This document shows, in pieces, positions 38,104 through 47,664 of a DNA stretch of 64,000 bases. Positions within the stretch are counted from its first letter, which is position 1. Each line of letters begins with the position of its first letter. The translations under genes were made by a program, and so were the position numbers. The DNA comes from Arenibacter aquaticus (GTDB taxonomy: Bacteria > Bacteroidota > Bacteroidia > Flavobacteriales > Flavobacteriaceae), in the NCBI RefSeq assembly GCF_003957295.1, contig NZ_RQPJ01000021.1:542210-606209 (forward strand). The letters are read 5' to 3'. Under the pieces are notes generated by a model. That model was not told the DNA's origin and did not search any database. It worked only from the letters and a program-made list of their open reading frames with translations.

Positions 38104-38481
38104 ATGATACCTAACTTAAATATTTACCAAACTGTAGAGGCAGATCAGGTGAGCATCTGGTTCAAGGCTGCTCCAGTGACCAAATTTCCAGCTAATGGCG
38201 GGGCTTGTGTAAAATATAAGGATAAACAAATTGCCGTTTTCAACCATAGTAGGGAAGATGCTTGGTACGCTTGCCAAAATTTATGCCCCCATAAAATGGA
38301 GATGGTGCTTTCCCGTGGCTTAATTGGGGAAGAAGGCGGAGAGCCAAAAGTAGCCTGTCCGTTGCATAAAAATTCTTTTTCCTTAAAAACAGGGAAGCAC
38401 TTAAATGGTGATCTAAGTCCCATAACCACTTATCCCATTAAAATAGAGGATGGCTTTGTTTATATTGGTTTTTCTGAATAG
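38104..38481 (+). CDS. nirD: Nitrite reductase small subunit with intact Rieske ligands
   Basis: The 125-residue protein has the NirD fold (VLSRGLIGEEGGEPKVACPL) and both Rieske pairs: CPH in NLCPHKM and CPLH in ACPLHKNSF. Many NirD proteins, E. coli's included, have lost these Cys/His residues, so this one may carry a [2Fe-2S] cluster. It follows nirB after 96 nt and precedes the DUF4202 gene by 24 nt. Confidence 0.94.
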   Translation: MIPNLNIYQTVEADQVSIWFKAAPVTKFPANGGACVKYKDKQIAVFNHSREDAWYACQNLCPHKMEMVLSRGLIGEEGGEPKVACPLHKNSFSLKTGKHLNGDLSPITTYPIKIEDGFVYIGFSE

Positions 38482-38505
38482 CTTTGGAGAAAAACCAACA
38501 TAGTC

Positions 38506-39096
38506 ATGGCTACAGACAAACTTAAAAATGCCTACCGTCTTTTTGATGCTGCAAATGAAGAGGATCCCAATGTTGAAGTTTGGGAGGGGAAAGAATACCC
38601 CAAGGAATTGTTGTACGCCATAAGAATGACCAAGAAATTAAACACCTTTGCCCCTGAGGCCTCTGAAGCATTGCAACTTACGGCAAGGTGCCAGCATATT
38701 AGGAGATGGGAAATTCCTAGGGAATCCTACGAGATGAACAGGGCAGGGTATCTCAAATGGAGACAGGATCTTAAAAAGTTTCATGCGAGAATTGCAGGTG
38801 ATATTCTTAAGGAAGTGGGCTATAGTCAAGATATGATAGACCAAGTCGCGTTTTTGTTGGAAAAGAAGCAACTCAAAAAGAATTCGGAAACTCAGACTTT
38901 GGAAGATGTAATCTGTCTTGTTTTTTTGGAATTTTACTTTGAGCCCTTTTCCCATAAATATCCGGAAGAAAAATTATTGGATATTCTACAAAAAACTTGG
39001 CGAAAAATGTCGGAAAAAGGGCATAAGGCCGCTTTAGAACTTCCGCTCTCCAAGGATTCCCTTGAATTGATAGGGAAGGCTCTTAAAAATAGCTAG
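38506..39096 (+). CDS. DUF4202 family protein
   Basis: This 196-residue soluble protein starts KLKNAYRLFDAANEEDPN and has a conserved His/Arg-rich centre (LTARCQHIRRWEIPRESYEM) and a later acidic segment (EDVICLVFLEFYFEPFSHKY), the pattern of the DUF4202 family. The His and Asp/Glu residues suggest a metal-binding helical fold like HD enzymes, but no activity is known to me. Its place between nirD and a NarX-like kinase points to a role in nitrate/nitrite use. Confidence 0.85.
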   Translation: MATDKLKNAYRLFDAANEEDPNVEVWEGKEYPKELLYAIRMTKKLNTFAPEASEALQLTARCQHIRRWEIPRESYEMNRAGYLKWRQDLKKFHARIAGDILKEVGYSQDMIDQVAFLLEKKQLKKNSETQTLEDVICLVFLEFYFEPFSHKYPEEKLLDILQKTWRKMSEKGHKAALELPLSKDSLELIGKALKNS

Positions 39097-39123
39097 ATCT
39101 ATTTACCATGACAGGTTAGGGAA

Positions 39124-40962
39124 ATGAACAACGATAATTTGATTTCACCATTGGATACCACCACCTTTTTAAGGGTTAGAAAATGGTATCTTGTGGCTTT
39201 GGCGACCATTGCCTTGACGATTATTATCGCCCAAATCCTGATTCAACATCATTTAAACTCCCAATTGGATGATTTCCGCGTTATTAATGTAGCAGGGCGA
39301 CAAAGGGCATATAGTCAAAAATTGACCAAAGAGGTCCTTTTGCTAAAAGAAACCGATGGCATTGTACAGCGGAATTTGGTACTTACCCAACTAAGGGAAA
39401 CACTGGCCACATGGAAAAAATCACATCAGGCACTCCAGTTTGGTGATCTTGATTATGGAATTCCCAAAGGAGATAACGATGATATAAAGGCACTATTTAA
39501 GAAATTAGACCCACATCACAACAATATGGTGGGAGCGGTAGAGCGAATTTTGGCGAATACAGATCAAAATGCCCTCCCGGACCAAACAGATGTTAATATT
39601 CTTCTGCAAAACGAAAGGGATTTTTTAAGTGTAATGGATACCATCGTTAATAAATACGATTCCCTTAGTAAAACCCAGTTGAAAAACTTAAAGTATAAAG
39701 AGTATTTTTTGTTGGGTATCTCTTTGCTGATTTTGTTATTGGAAATTCTTTTCATTTTTAAGCCGCTTTCCCTTCAAATTAGAAATACCATAAAGAATTT
39801 GATTATAGCACAGAGAACATCCGAAGATAATAATCAGGAAATAAAAAAACTGTACCGGGAAAAAGAAAAGTCCTTACAGGAATTGCAGGAGCTAAACTTT
39901 GTTATAGATAACGCTGCCCTGTTTGCAAGTACCAAACAGGATGGTAATGTAGTTTTTATCAGTAAAAAATTTAATGAGCTTTTAGGACGTGATAATGAAC
40001 AGTATATCAATAAGCCATTATACGAAATACTTACGACGGATGAGGGACAGCAGCAATACCTCATGGAAATACTAAAGAGTAACAGGAAAAATATTAGATC
40101 GGAAGAAATAAGGATAAAAACCGCCAATGAAGAATCACTGTGGCTTGACATGTCCATTATTCCAATGCATCAAACCGGCGGGCAACAATCTATACTTATC
40201 CTTTGTTCGGATATTACCGAACGCAAGCACAACCAATTAAAAGTTGCGGAATTGACCAAGCAGAATTACGAGGAAACTATGAGGCAAAAACAACTGCAGG
40301 CCAGTCAAATCGTTGAGGGGCAGGAAGAGGAGCGCAAGCGTATTGCCAAAGATATTCACGATGGGATTGGTCAGATGCTAACGGCATTGAAGTTTAACAT
40401 AGAGTCTATCAATTTAGAAAACAAGGAAAAAACGGCCGAGAAGATAGAATACATAAAAGGTTTGGCCAGCGACCTAATAAAGGGGGTGCGGACCGCAACC
40501 TTTAATCTTACTCCTCCAGAACTCAGTGATCACGGAATTTTTCCGGCCCTACAAAAAATGACTGCTGAACTTTCCAAGCTAACAGGTAAAAAGATATTAT
40601 TTGAAAATAGAACCGAAGATAATATTAGATTTAATTCTTTGGCAGAAACTAATATCTATAGGGTGGTACAGGAGGCTGTGAACAATGCCATAAAATATGC
40701 TGAGGCCAATTATATTTTGGTAGCCTTGAACTATAATGACAATGTGTTAAGTGTAGTGGTAGATGATGACGGTAAGGGGTTTGATGATTCCATACTTAAC
40801 AAGGTGCCAAAAAATAATAGTGAAGGGGGTATGGGGCTTTTTTTTATGAAGGAGCGAATAAATTACATCAATGGACGCTTGTTTATTAATTCTATTCCAG
40901 GAAAAGGTACTAGGGTTACTATTAACTATAAGACCAATATAGGAGAGCGAGGGCAAGCGTAG
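39124..40962 (+). CDS. NarX-like sensor histidine kinase (PilJ/NarX sensor, PAS, HisKA_3)
   Basis: The 612-residue kinase has membrane helices at about 20-42 and 195-215 around a periplasmic helical domain with INVAGRQRAYSQK near residue 55, a PAS domain (about 255-370), a HisKA_3 domain (EEERKRIAKDIHDGIGQMLT, His in DIHDG) and an HATPase domain (VVDDDGKGFDD, GGMGLFFMKERI). The sensor motif is of the NarX/PilJ nitrate type. HisKA_3 kinases work with LuxR-type regulators, so the NarL-type regulator at 25501 is the likely partner. It follows DUF4202 after 27 nt in the nirB operon, so nitrite-reduction genes and the sensor would be made together. Confidence 0.93.
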   Translation: MNNDNLISPLDTTTFLRVRKWYLVALATIALTIIIAQILIQHHLNSQLDDFRVINVAGRQRAYSQKLTKEVLLLKETDGIVQRNLVLTQLRETLATWKKSHQALQFGDLDYGIPKGDNDDIKALFKKLDPHHNNMVGAVERILANTDQNALPDQTDVNILLQNERDFLSVMDTIVNKYDSLSKTQLKNLKYKEYFLLGISLLILLLEILFIFKPLSLQIRNTIKNLIIAQRTSEDNNQEIKKLYREKEKSLQELQELNFVIDNAALFASTKQDGNVVFISKKFNELLGRDNEQYINKPLYEILTTDEGQQQYLMEILKSNRKNIRSEEIRIKTANEESLWLDMSIIPMHQTGGQQSILILCSDITERKHNQLKVAELTKQNYEETMRQKQLQASQIVEGQEEERKRIAKDIHDGIGQMLTALKFNIESINLENKEKTAEKIEYIKGLASDLIKGVRTATFNLTPPELSDHGIFPALQKMTAELSKLTGKKILFENRTEDNIRFNSLAETNIYRVVQEAVNNAIKYAEANYILVALNYNDNVLSVVVDDDGKGFDDSILNKVPKNNSEGGMGLFFMKERINYINGRLFINSIPGKGTRVTINYKTNIGERGQA

Positions 40963-41056
40963 GGTTAATTATCCGGATACCATGTTGTACATTTTATAGC
41001 AACACAAATTAGTAGTGGTATAGGCTGCTTTGGATATAACATCAATAATTGTAAAC

Positions 41057-41431
41057 ATGAAAATAAGGATTAAAGGAAACTCTATACGCTACCGATTAAC
41101 CAAAACGGAGGTAGAAACTTTTTGCAGGAAGGGTTACTATGAGGAGAAAACCGAGTTTAAGGATCAATGTTTTACATATAAATTAAGGTCTCGAAAGGAT
41201 ATTTTTAATATGAATGCCGACTTTAAAAGTGATACCATTACCATGTATCTCCCAGAAAATGATAAGGATAGATGGGCAACTAGCGATTTAGTGGGATTTA
41301 AGCATGTTCTTCCCCTAGGCAATGGTAAGGAGCTTCTTCTTGTACTGGAAAAAGATTTTGTCTGCCTTGATGAGACTATTGAAGACCAGTCTGATAATTA
41401 CCCCAATCCCTTATTGGAGAAAAAGAAATAG
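41057..41431 (+). CDS. Small conserved protein of unknown function after the kinase gene
   Basis: The 124-residue protein starts MKIRIKGNSIRYRLTKTEVE at an ATG at 41057; an upstream in-frame ATG at 41030 gives a poor extension. It is soluble, rich in beta strands and charged residues, with a middle part KSDTITMYLPENDKDRWATS and an acidic end. I think it belongs to a small uncharacterised family (possibly DUF7009), but I am not sure of that name. It sits 94 nt after the NarX-like kinase and may be the last gene of the nirB run. Confidence 0.75.
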   Translation: MKIRIKGNSIRYRLTKTEVETFCRKGYYEEKTEFKDQCFTYKLRSRKDIFNMNADFKSDTITMYLPENDKDRWATSDLVGFKHVLPLGNGKELLLVLEKDFVCLDETIEDQSDNYPNPLLEKKK

Positions 41432-41673
41432 ATGTGTCTAAACAGGGCAAGCAGCAGCTTGATGCCTTTTATATTTGTTAATTTGAGGGTGTTTGTTGTA
41501 TATGGCAGTCTTCAGATTTGTTAGATAAATACCGTGAAATAAAATGAGGGCTGCTGAACACGGTTACAGTCTAAGTCCCGTATATTGCATAGGTTTACTG
41601 AAGTAAAACCCATAATACCATCATTTTCTGTAGAAGGAAATTTGCCGTTTTTCTTGATTGTTATGCTCTATTT

Positions 41674-43152
41674 TTAAACTTGTAGCTCCTCCTCTATTTT
41701 AAGGGTTTTGTACACTTCATCAAGAATTTTCATTTTATCGGTGAGCACAATCAAAGTATCTTCGTCTTCTATTTTGGTAGAACCACTAGGCGTAATGTAT
41801 TTATCCCCTCTTTTAATCATAGCGATAATAGCATTTTTAGGAAACCCCAACTCCACTATTTTTTTATTGGCGGCAAAACATTGGGAACCTACGGAAATTT
41901 CCCTCATAATGGTTTTGGGATTGTCGGATAATAAAAGATCGGTCGGTGTTAATTTTTTGGCTTGTTCCGGTATGGCCACGCCCAACCATTTGGCCACGAC
42001 CGTTAGTGTGGTGCCTTGAATTAAAATAGAGGTAACCGAAATAAAGAAAACAATATTGAAAATAATGTCTGCCTTTTCAATACCCGCCAATAATGGATAG
42101 GTGGCAAACACAATAGGGACAGCTCCCCGTAAACCAACCCAAGAGATATAAAAACGCCTCCTCAGTCTCATCTTAAAAAACATAAGGCTAATAAACACCC
42201 CTACTGGTCTGGCTACAACAATCAAGAATAATGAAATTAGGAGGCCAATTCCCATATAAGGGATAATGTGGGTGGGGAAAACAAGTAGCCCCAAGGTAAG
42301 GAATAGTACTATTTGCATTAACCAGGCCAGACCATCGAACATTTTTAAGATGGTCTTTTTGTGTATTAAATCTTGGTTTCCCAAATACACGGCACAAATA
42401 TATAAGGCCAAAAATCCATTGCCCCCTACAAAGTCTGTTGCGGAGAATGTTATAAACATAAGGGCAATGACCAAAACAGGATAAAGTCCTTCAAAGCCTA
42501 GGCTAATTCTGTTGATCACCAATTTACTTAATTTTCCAAAGGCAAAGCCGCCAGCTGCTCCTAATGCCATTTGTTGTATAAATAAAGGGATAATGGAATA
42601 AACACTTTTGTCCTGATGGATTACCAAGGTTAAAAATGCCAAGGTAAGTACATAGGCCATAGGATCATTGCTACCACTTTCCAATTCTAGGGTCGGTCTT
42701 AAATTGGTCCTGAGAGCCAAGCTCTTGGATCTGAGTATAGAGAAAACCGCAGCGGCATCAGTAGAGGATACAATAGACCCCAGCAGCATACTTTCGTAGA
42801 TAGTGAAGTCGGTTACAAACCAAACGAATGTTCCAAGTGATAAGGCTGTTAGCAAGACCCCCAAGGTAGACAATAATAGTCCCTCCCTTAGGATGGGTTT
42901 AACCGTATCCCAATTGGTATCCAAGCCACCTGAAAATAGAATGAAATTTAAGGATACAATTCCTATGAATTGGGCTAGTTTTGGATCATCAAAACGTATT
43001 CCGCCAATACCATCGGACCCTGCCAGCATACCTATTGCTAGAAAGAGCAATAAGGTTGGTACCCCAAACTTATATGAAGTTTTACCAACTACTATGCTTA
43101 TAAATAGCAAAATGGAGCCAACCAATAATATGTTTTCAATAGTTAAATTCAT
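41674..43152 (-). CDS. CPA1-type K+/H+ (or Na+/H+) antiporter with RCK C-terminal domain
   Basis: The 492-residue membrane protein has about 12-13 helices (about 1-390) with the antiporter motif GSIVSSTDAAAVFS and SGSNDPMAYVL, followed by a cytosolic TrkA-C/RCK_C domain (about 405-488, FPKNAIIAMIKRGDKYITPS). Known relatives (YcgO/NhaP2/CvrA type) exchange K+ or Na+ for H+ and are gated by the C-terminal domain. It has no clear link to its neighbours. The 242-nt gap before it and the 249-nt gap after it hold no gene. Confidence 0.92.
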   Translation of the reverse strand: MNLTIENILLVGSILLFISIVVGKTSYKFGVPTLLLFLAIGMLAGSDGIGGIRFDDPKLAQFIGIVSLNFILFSGGLDTNWDTVKPILREGLLLSTLGVLLTALSLGTFVWFVTDFTIYESMLLGSIVSSTDAAAVFSILRSKSLALRTNLRPTLELESGSNDPMAYVLTLAFLTLVIHQDKSVYSIIPLFIQQMALGAAGGFAFGKLSKLVINRISLGFEGLYPVLVIALMFITFSATDFVGGNGFLALYICAVYLGNQDLIHKKTILKMFDGLAWLMQIVLFLTLGLLVFPTHIIPYMGIGLLISLFLIVVARPVGVFISLMFFKMRLRRRFYISWVGLRGAVPIVFATYPLLAGIEKADIIFNIVFFISVTSILIQGTTLTVVAKWLGVAIPEQAKKLTPTDLLLSDNPKTIMREISVGSQCFAANKKIVELGFPKNAIIAMIKRGDKYITPSGSTKIEDEDTLIVLTDKMKILDEVYKTLKIEEELQV

Positions 43153-43401
43153 AGTAAAAGGGAAAATAGGTTATTGCAAAAATAATGGTTCTTATTATTG
43201 GTTTTACTTTAAAATTGATCTTGAGTTCCGGTATTTGGGGATTATTTCATTTGGCCTTACAAAGTAAGACACGAACTACATTATGGGAATTAAAAAAATC
43301 TCAATATTATTGATATACCTTAGTCGTTGATATTGCTCTAAAAAATGACAAACGTATTATTGTGGATCACGGGGCAGATAGGGGTGGTTATTGTAAGAAG
43401 G

Positions 43402-44220
43402 CTATTTTAAGTTGGTTTTCCGGTTTACAAAATCAACCAGAAGCGGAAAGGCTGGTTCCGTCATGCCATGGCCATAACCATCCATTTCGTATAGGGTTAC
43501 ATCTGGGTGTCCGTTAACCTTCATCATTCTATAGAAATAAGCGTTCTCTTCATATCTACCTAACAATTCTTTTTCACGGTCGCCTGTTATCAATAAAATG
43601 GGTGGTGCGTTATTCCTGACATGGTACAGGGGAGCCAAATTATCAATGAGGGGGCGTTCTCCAGGAATACCTTGCTCTTTCCTTATTGTAAAATGGGTAA
43701 TTGTATGACCGCTAAAGGGTACTAGGCCAGCTACCCGGTCCGAATCCAAATCGTGTTTTTTGAGCCGACTTTTGTCCATAATTGACATTAAGGCTAGGTA
43801 GCCTCCCGCCGAATGTCCAGAGACAAAAATAGCATTGGGGTCGCCATTAAATCGTTCAATATTTTTAAATACCCATGCTATGGCAGCAGTAGCATCAGTA
43901 ATACAAGTTTCTGCAGGTACATTGGGAGAAAGTCTATACCCCACTCCTACTACGCAAAACCCTTTATTTTTTAAGGCTAAGGGAATTTCCTTTTGCCCTG
44001 AGGTTAATCCACCCCCATGAAACCAAATAATCACTGGCACCCTGGTGTCAACTTCCGGATAGTAAACATCCAAAAGGTTTTTTTCTTTCATATAACTGGT
44101 CTGGTCAGAAGTTTTGGAATCGTAGTAAAATAGGTTTTCAGATGTGCTGTACCGTACAGTCTGAGCATGATTGCATAGCGGTAAAACCGTTAGGATAAGA
44201 AAAAGAGTAGCCCTTAGCAT
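43402..44220 (-). CDS. Secreted alpha/beta hydrolase (BD-FAE/esterase-like)
   Basis: The 272-residue protein has a signal peptide (ends CNHAQ) and a serine hydrolase fold: oxyanion motif HGGG (IIWFHGGGLTSGQ), nucleophile GHSAGG near residue 140, an Asp in LLITGDREKEL and His in DGYGHGM. These match the HGGG-type esterases such as BD-FAE or kynurenine formamidase relatives. The substrate is unknown. It is encoded alone. Confidence 0.9.
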   Translation of the reverse strand: MLRATLFLILTVLPLCNHAQTVRYSTSENLFYYDSKTSDQTSYMKEKNLLDVYYPEVDTRVPVIIWFHGGGLTSGQKEIPLALKNKGFCVVGVGYRLSPNVPAETCITDATAAIAWVFKNIERFNGDPNAIFVSGHSAGGYLALMSIMDKSRLKKHDLDSDRVAGLVPFSGHTITHFTIRKEQGIPGERPLIDNLAPLYHVRNNAPPILLITGDREKELLGRYEENAYFYRMMKVNGHPDVTLYEMDGYGHGMTEPAFPLLVDFVNRKTNLK

Positions 44221-45017
44221 TGGTTTTCAGTATTTTGGTTAATGTAATATGCAGTACAAGATACAGGAATTATTGTTTTTTTTGGTAAAATGTCACAAGG
44301 CATTTACGGCAACAGAAAAAGTCAATCCCCAGTGGTTCTTTAAATTATTTTAAGGGACGGATCTACAGCCTTAAATGGGGGGTTAGTAAAGGATTTATGC
44401 AGATCACAGAGTCATGCAATTTATCTTTGTAATTAAGTTTGGCCTTCGCAATGGTTTTGACTCTAAGTGTTGGGCAAAGGTTGTATAAGGACAATAATTA
44501 TTGGTATAGGTCTTGACGTTGTTTTTTACAGCTTAATGAAAATCTGCAGACGAGGAACCTTAAAAAAAACAGCTAAACCGCTAACATATGCTGTATTTCC
44601 GATAACATTTAGGGGGTGTATCAGCAACAACAAACCTTATATTTGTTTAAGACACCTTTTAGCTTTTGAAGTATTTGGCTTACTGTGGATTGAACGGTGT
44701 ATAAATTCATGTGGAGAACCTTTATGAGGCAATAATAACAATCATTTGCCATGACATTGTGCTTGGTTAAAGTATAGGTTGATCATAGTTTTATTGTTGG
44801 GGGTTGTTTTAGTTATAAATGTAATTTAAATATAGAGAATATATAATTAAAAACCAGTTTATTAATGTGTATTACGTTAACTATTACTTTAATAATTTAG
44901 TTGTCATTTGAGTAAGGTTGTGGGGAGTAACATTCCTATGTTTAAGCTTTGGAAATTGAACTATGTTCTTATTTTTATGGCTTATAAATGCCAATTAAAT
45001 GGCAAAAAATATTGCAT
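44221..45017. other. Long non-coding gap (about 800 nt)
   Basis: No protein in this stretch looks real. An open frame at 44467-44727 (plus) reads as low-quality sequence with many Cys and Ile and no family feature. I see no tRNA-like cloverleaf, repeats or strong terminator. It may hold promoters for both flanking genes, a small RNA or the remains of a decayed gene. Confidence 0.5.
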
Positions 45018-45983
45018 ATGAAAATAGTTATTCTTGATGGGTATACCTTAAATCCCGGAGATTTAAGTTGGGAAAATTTAAAAGAATTGGGATCGTTGAC
45101 GGTCAATGATAGAACCCAATTCAACAACGAAGTTATCATTGAAGCCATTGGGGAGGCGGAAATAATATTTACCAACAAGACCCCTTTGCCCAAGGAGGTG
45201 CTTACGGAGGTTCCCAATGTGAAATATATAGGCGTATTGGCAACAGGTTTTAATGTGGTAGATATAGAAGCGGCAAAAGACCTAGGAATTACTGTCACCA
45301 ATATTCCAAGTTACGGTACTACTGCCGTTGCCCAGATGACCATGGCTTTACTTTTGGAAATGTGCCATCATGTAGGGGAACATAATAGAGCGGTTCGTAC
45401 AGGGGAATGGTCCAGGAGCAAGGATTTTTGTTTTTGGAACTACCCCCTTATCGAGTTGGAAGGGAAAACTATGGGTATCATAGGTTTTGGAAGAATAGGA
45501 CAGGCAACGGCAAAATTAGCATTGGCCTTTGGTATGAAAGTAATAACTTCAGGGAGCAGTAGTAAACCTGAATCCCAGCTTGGTCCGGTTAAACAGGTTG
45601 ATATGGATGAACTGTTGGCGACTTCCCATGTCATCAGCCTACACTGTCCGCTTACCCCAGAGACAGAAGGTATAATCAATGCTACCAATATTGCAAAAAT
45701 GAAGGATGGTGCCATGCTAATAAATACCTCTAGGGGACTATTGATAGTAGAACAGGATTTAAAGGAGGCACTGGATAAGGGTAAAATTGCCTGGGCTGCC
45801 CTAGATGTGGTTTCCAAAGAACCTATAGACAGTAATAATGTACTGCTAGAGACGGATAATTGTATTATTACCCCACATATTGCCTGGGCGCCCAAAGAGT
45901 CTAGAGAGCGACTGTTGAATACGGCTATTGAAAATCTGGAATCCTACTTAAATGGAAATCCGATAAATGTTGTGAATAAATAA
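45018..45983 (+). CDS. D-2-hydroxyacid dehydrogenase (NAD-dependent)
   Basis: The 321-residue enzyme starts at the ATG at 45018 (MKIVILDGYTLNPGDLSW), which matches the family better than an ATG 30 nt upstream. It has the NAD motif GFGRIGQ near 150, the substrate-binding block INTSRGLLI with Arg near 232, and the catalytic Glu/His end (KEPI ... ITPHIAWAPKESRERL). It reduces 2-oxoacids such as glycerate-type or hydroxypyruvate substrates; the exact one is not known. It is followed by the metallophosphoesterase gene after 110 nt. Confidence 0.93.
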   Translation: MKIVILDGYTLNPGDLSWENLKELGSLTVNDRTQFNNEVIIEAIGEAEIIFTNKTPLPKEVLTEVPNVKYIGVLATGFNVVDIEAAKDLGITVTNIPSYGTTAVAQMTMALLLEMCHHVGEHNRAVRTGEWSRSKDFCFWNYPLIELEGKTMGIIGFGRIGQATAKLALAFGMKVITSGSSSKPESQLGPVKQVDMDELLATSHVISLHCPLTPETEGIINATNIAKMKDGAMLINTSRGLLIVEQDLKEALDKGKIAWAALDVVSKEPIDSNNVLLETDNCIITPHIAWAPKESRERLLNTAIENLESYLNGNPINVVNK

Positions 45984-46093
45984 TAATTGCTGATTGCACT
46001 ACTTTATTATGCCTTGGGGCTATGAATATGATAGGGGCTTCTTAGGTGGGGATTCTGTAAGCAAAGAGTATCATTATCCAATGAATTATAATC

Positions 46094-47056
46094 ATGGAAG
46101 AAAATAACGGTAATATTTCTGGCAGAAGAAAGTTTTTGATAAAATCGGGGTTGGCCGCCGTGGCTGTTCCATTCACACAGGTTTCCTGTCAACCATCAAA
46201 GGATAAGGTAGTAGAAGTAGAAAATGAAGACTCCTTCGAATTTGCATTTCTCACGGACATCCATATAAAACCCGAAATGAATGCACCAAAAGGATTTCAA
46301 ATGGCCATAAACAAGGTCAATGCATTGAACCCTGATTTTGTAATTACAGGCGGGGATCTTGTCTATGATACCATGCGTGGTAATTACGAACAAAGCGAAT
46401 CGCTATTCTCTTTGTACAAGGAAATGAGCAAGGGCTTTAACATGCCGGTATACAACTGTATAGGCAACCATGACCTATTTGCCATTTATGAAGAAAGTCC
46501 GGAATCTGAAGATCACCCAGATTACAAATACGGTATGTGGGAGCGGCATTTTGGCAAGACCTACTATTCCTTTGATCATAAGGGTTGGCATTTTATAACC
46601 CTAAATTCCTTGGAGGTTACGGATAATAAAAGATATAAGGGTTTTTACCACCAGGAACAATTGGAGTGGTTAAAGAAGGACATTGCCAAAGTGGATAAAG
46701 CTACCCCAATAGTTATTACCACTCATATTCCAATGATTTGTACCTATATCCAATTAAACGGGGGATCTGGTAGCAGGTCGGTTGCCAATGCTTCTGAGGT
46801 TTTTAAAATATTGGAAAACCACAATCTAAAATTGGTCTTACAAGGACATATTCATTGGAAAGAATACGGCTTTGTAAATGATAGGTTTCACTTTTTAACC
46901 GGAGGATCTATCGCTGGGAACGGATGGAAAGGACGAAGGCACAACACCAAGGAAGGATTTGTAAAAATTAAGGTAAAGGGAAATGACTTTTCTTGGGAGT
47001 ACATTGATCATGGATGGGAGGCAGAAAGACTTAAAATGGCCAACAAAAGTGTTTAG
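46094..47056 (+). CDS. Tat-exported calcineurin-like metallophosphoesterase
   Basis: The 320-residue protein has a twin-arginine signal (GRRKFLIKSGLAAVAV) and a Cys at VSCQ that could be lipidated. The metallophosphoesterase motifs are in order: FLTDIHI, GGDLVYD, CIGNHD, TTHIPM and QGHIHW, which bind two metal ions. It would cleave phosphate esters in the periplasm. The substrate is unknown. Confidence 0.92.
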   Translation: MEENNGNISGRRKFLIKSGLAAVAVPFTQVSCQPSKDKVVEVENEDSFEFAFLTDIHIKPEMNAPKGFQMAINKVNALNPDFVITGGDLVYDTMRGNYEQSESLFSLYKEMSKGFNMPVYNCIGNHDLFAIYEESPESEDHPDYKYGMWERHFGKTYYSFDHKGWHFITLNSLEVTDNKRYKGFYHQEQLEWLKKDIAKVDKATPIVITTHIPMICTYIQLNGGSGSRSVANASEVFKILENHNLKLVLQGHIHWKEYGFVNDRFHFLTGGSIAGNGWKGRRHNTKEGFVKIKVKGNDFSWEYIDHGWEAERLKMANKSV

Positions 47057-47103
47057 TATTGCCAAGCATTGCCTGAACCATTTTTTGGTATAGATTTGTT
47101 AGT

Positions 47104-47565
47104 ATGAAAATAATACAAAATGCCAATCTATCAGCTATTTTGATGCCCATTGATACTTGTGACCTATACATAACAAAGCTTGAAATGGAAAAGGAGGGCC
47201 AAACCTATGAAGCATGCTCGTATGAATTGGGCACATTGAAGGTACGGGCGAGGCGATCCAAAATTACACCCAAAAAATGTGGACAGTTCGTTACCGTCTG
47301 GAAAAGGGATGAAAATGGACAAACCACCCCTTTTAAAGATTCGGACAGTATAGACTTATTGGTAATAACCTCGTGCCAGGGTTCCCTTCTGGGTCAATTT
47401 ATTTTTCCTAAAAGTATACTGGTTGAAAAGGGAATAATTGCATCTAGCAAAAACCGTGGGAAACGCGGTTTTCGTGTATATCCACCATGGAGCAAACCCA
47501 TGAACAAGACAGCTCAAAGTACCCAGAGGTGGCAAAAGAATTATTTTATATACAGTGAGAAATAA
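47104..47565 (+). CDS. MepB-family protein
   Basis: The 153-residue soluble protein matches MepB: YEACSYELGTLKVRARRSKI, then TPKKCGQFVTVWKRDENG, and a C-terminal VYPPWSKPMNKTAQSTQRWQ. MepB is named from the S. aureus mepRAB locus, but its activity is unknown. Recent structural similarity to nucleases or regulators is not something I can test here. It is 47 nt after the metallophosphoesterase gene and converges on the ABC permease gene. Confidence 0.85.
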   Translation: MKIIQNANLSAILMPIDTCDLYITKLEMEKEGQTYEACSYELGTLKVRARRSKITPKKCGQFVTVWKRDENGQTTPFKDSDSIDLLVITSCQGSLLGQFIFPKSILVEKGIIASSKNRGKRGFRVYPPWSKPMNKTAQSTQRWQKNYFIYSEK

Positions 47566-47664
47566 ATTGTAACAAAGGATAAAAGAGCAAAGGTGTTATT
47601 TGGACATATATAGGATTAGGTGTGTTAAAATTAATTCCTAGTTAATCAACCCATATTCCTGAAA

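Noticed and set aside
41448..41470. A terminator hairpin after the small unknown gene (CAAGC-AGCA-GCTTG)
   Set aside because: The stem is only 5 bp with poor extension and an interrupted T-run, too weak to call.
44467..44727. An 86-codon open frame on the plus strand in the 800-nt gap
   Set aside because: The sequence has no domain, signal or conserved-looking pattern, many Cys/Ile residues typical of translated non-coding AT-rich DNA, and no promoter match.
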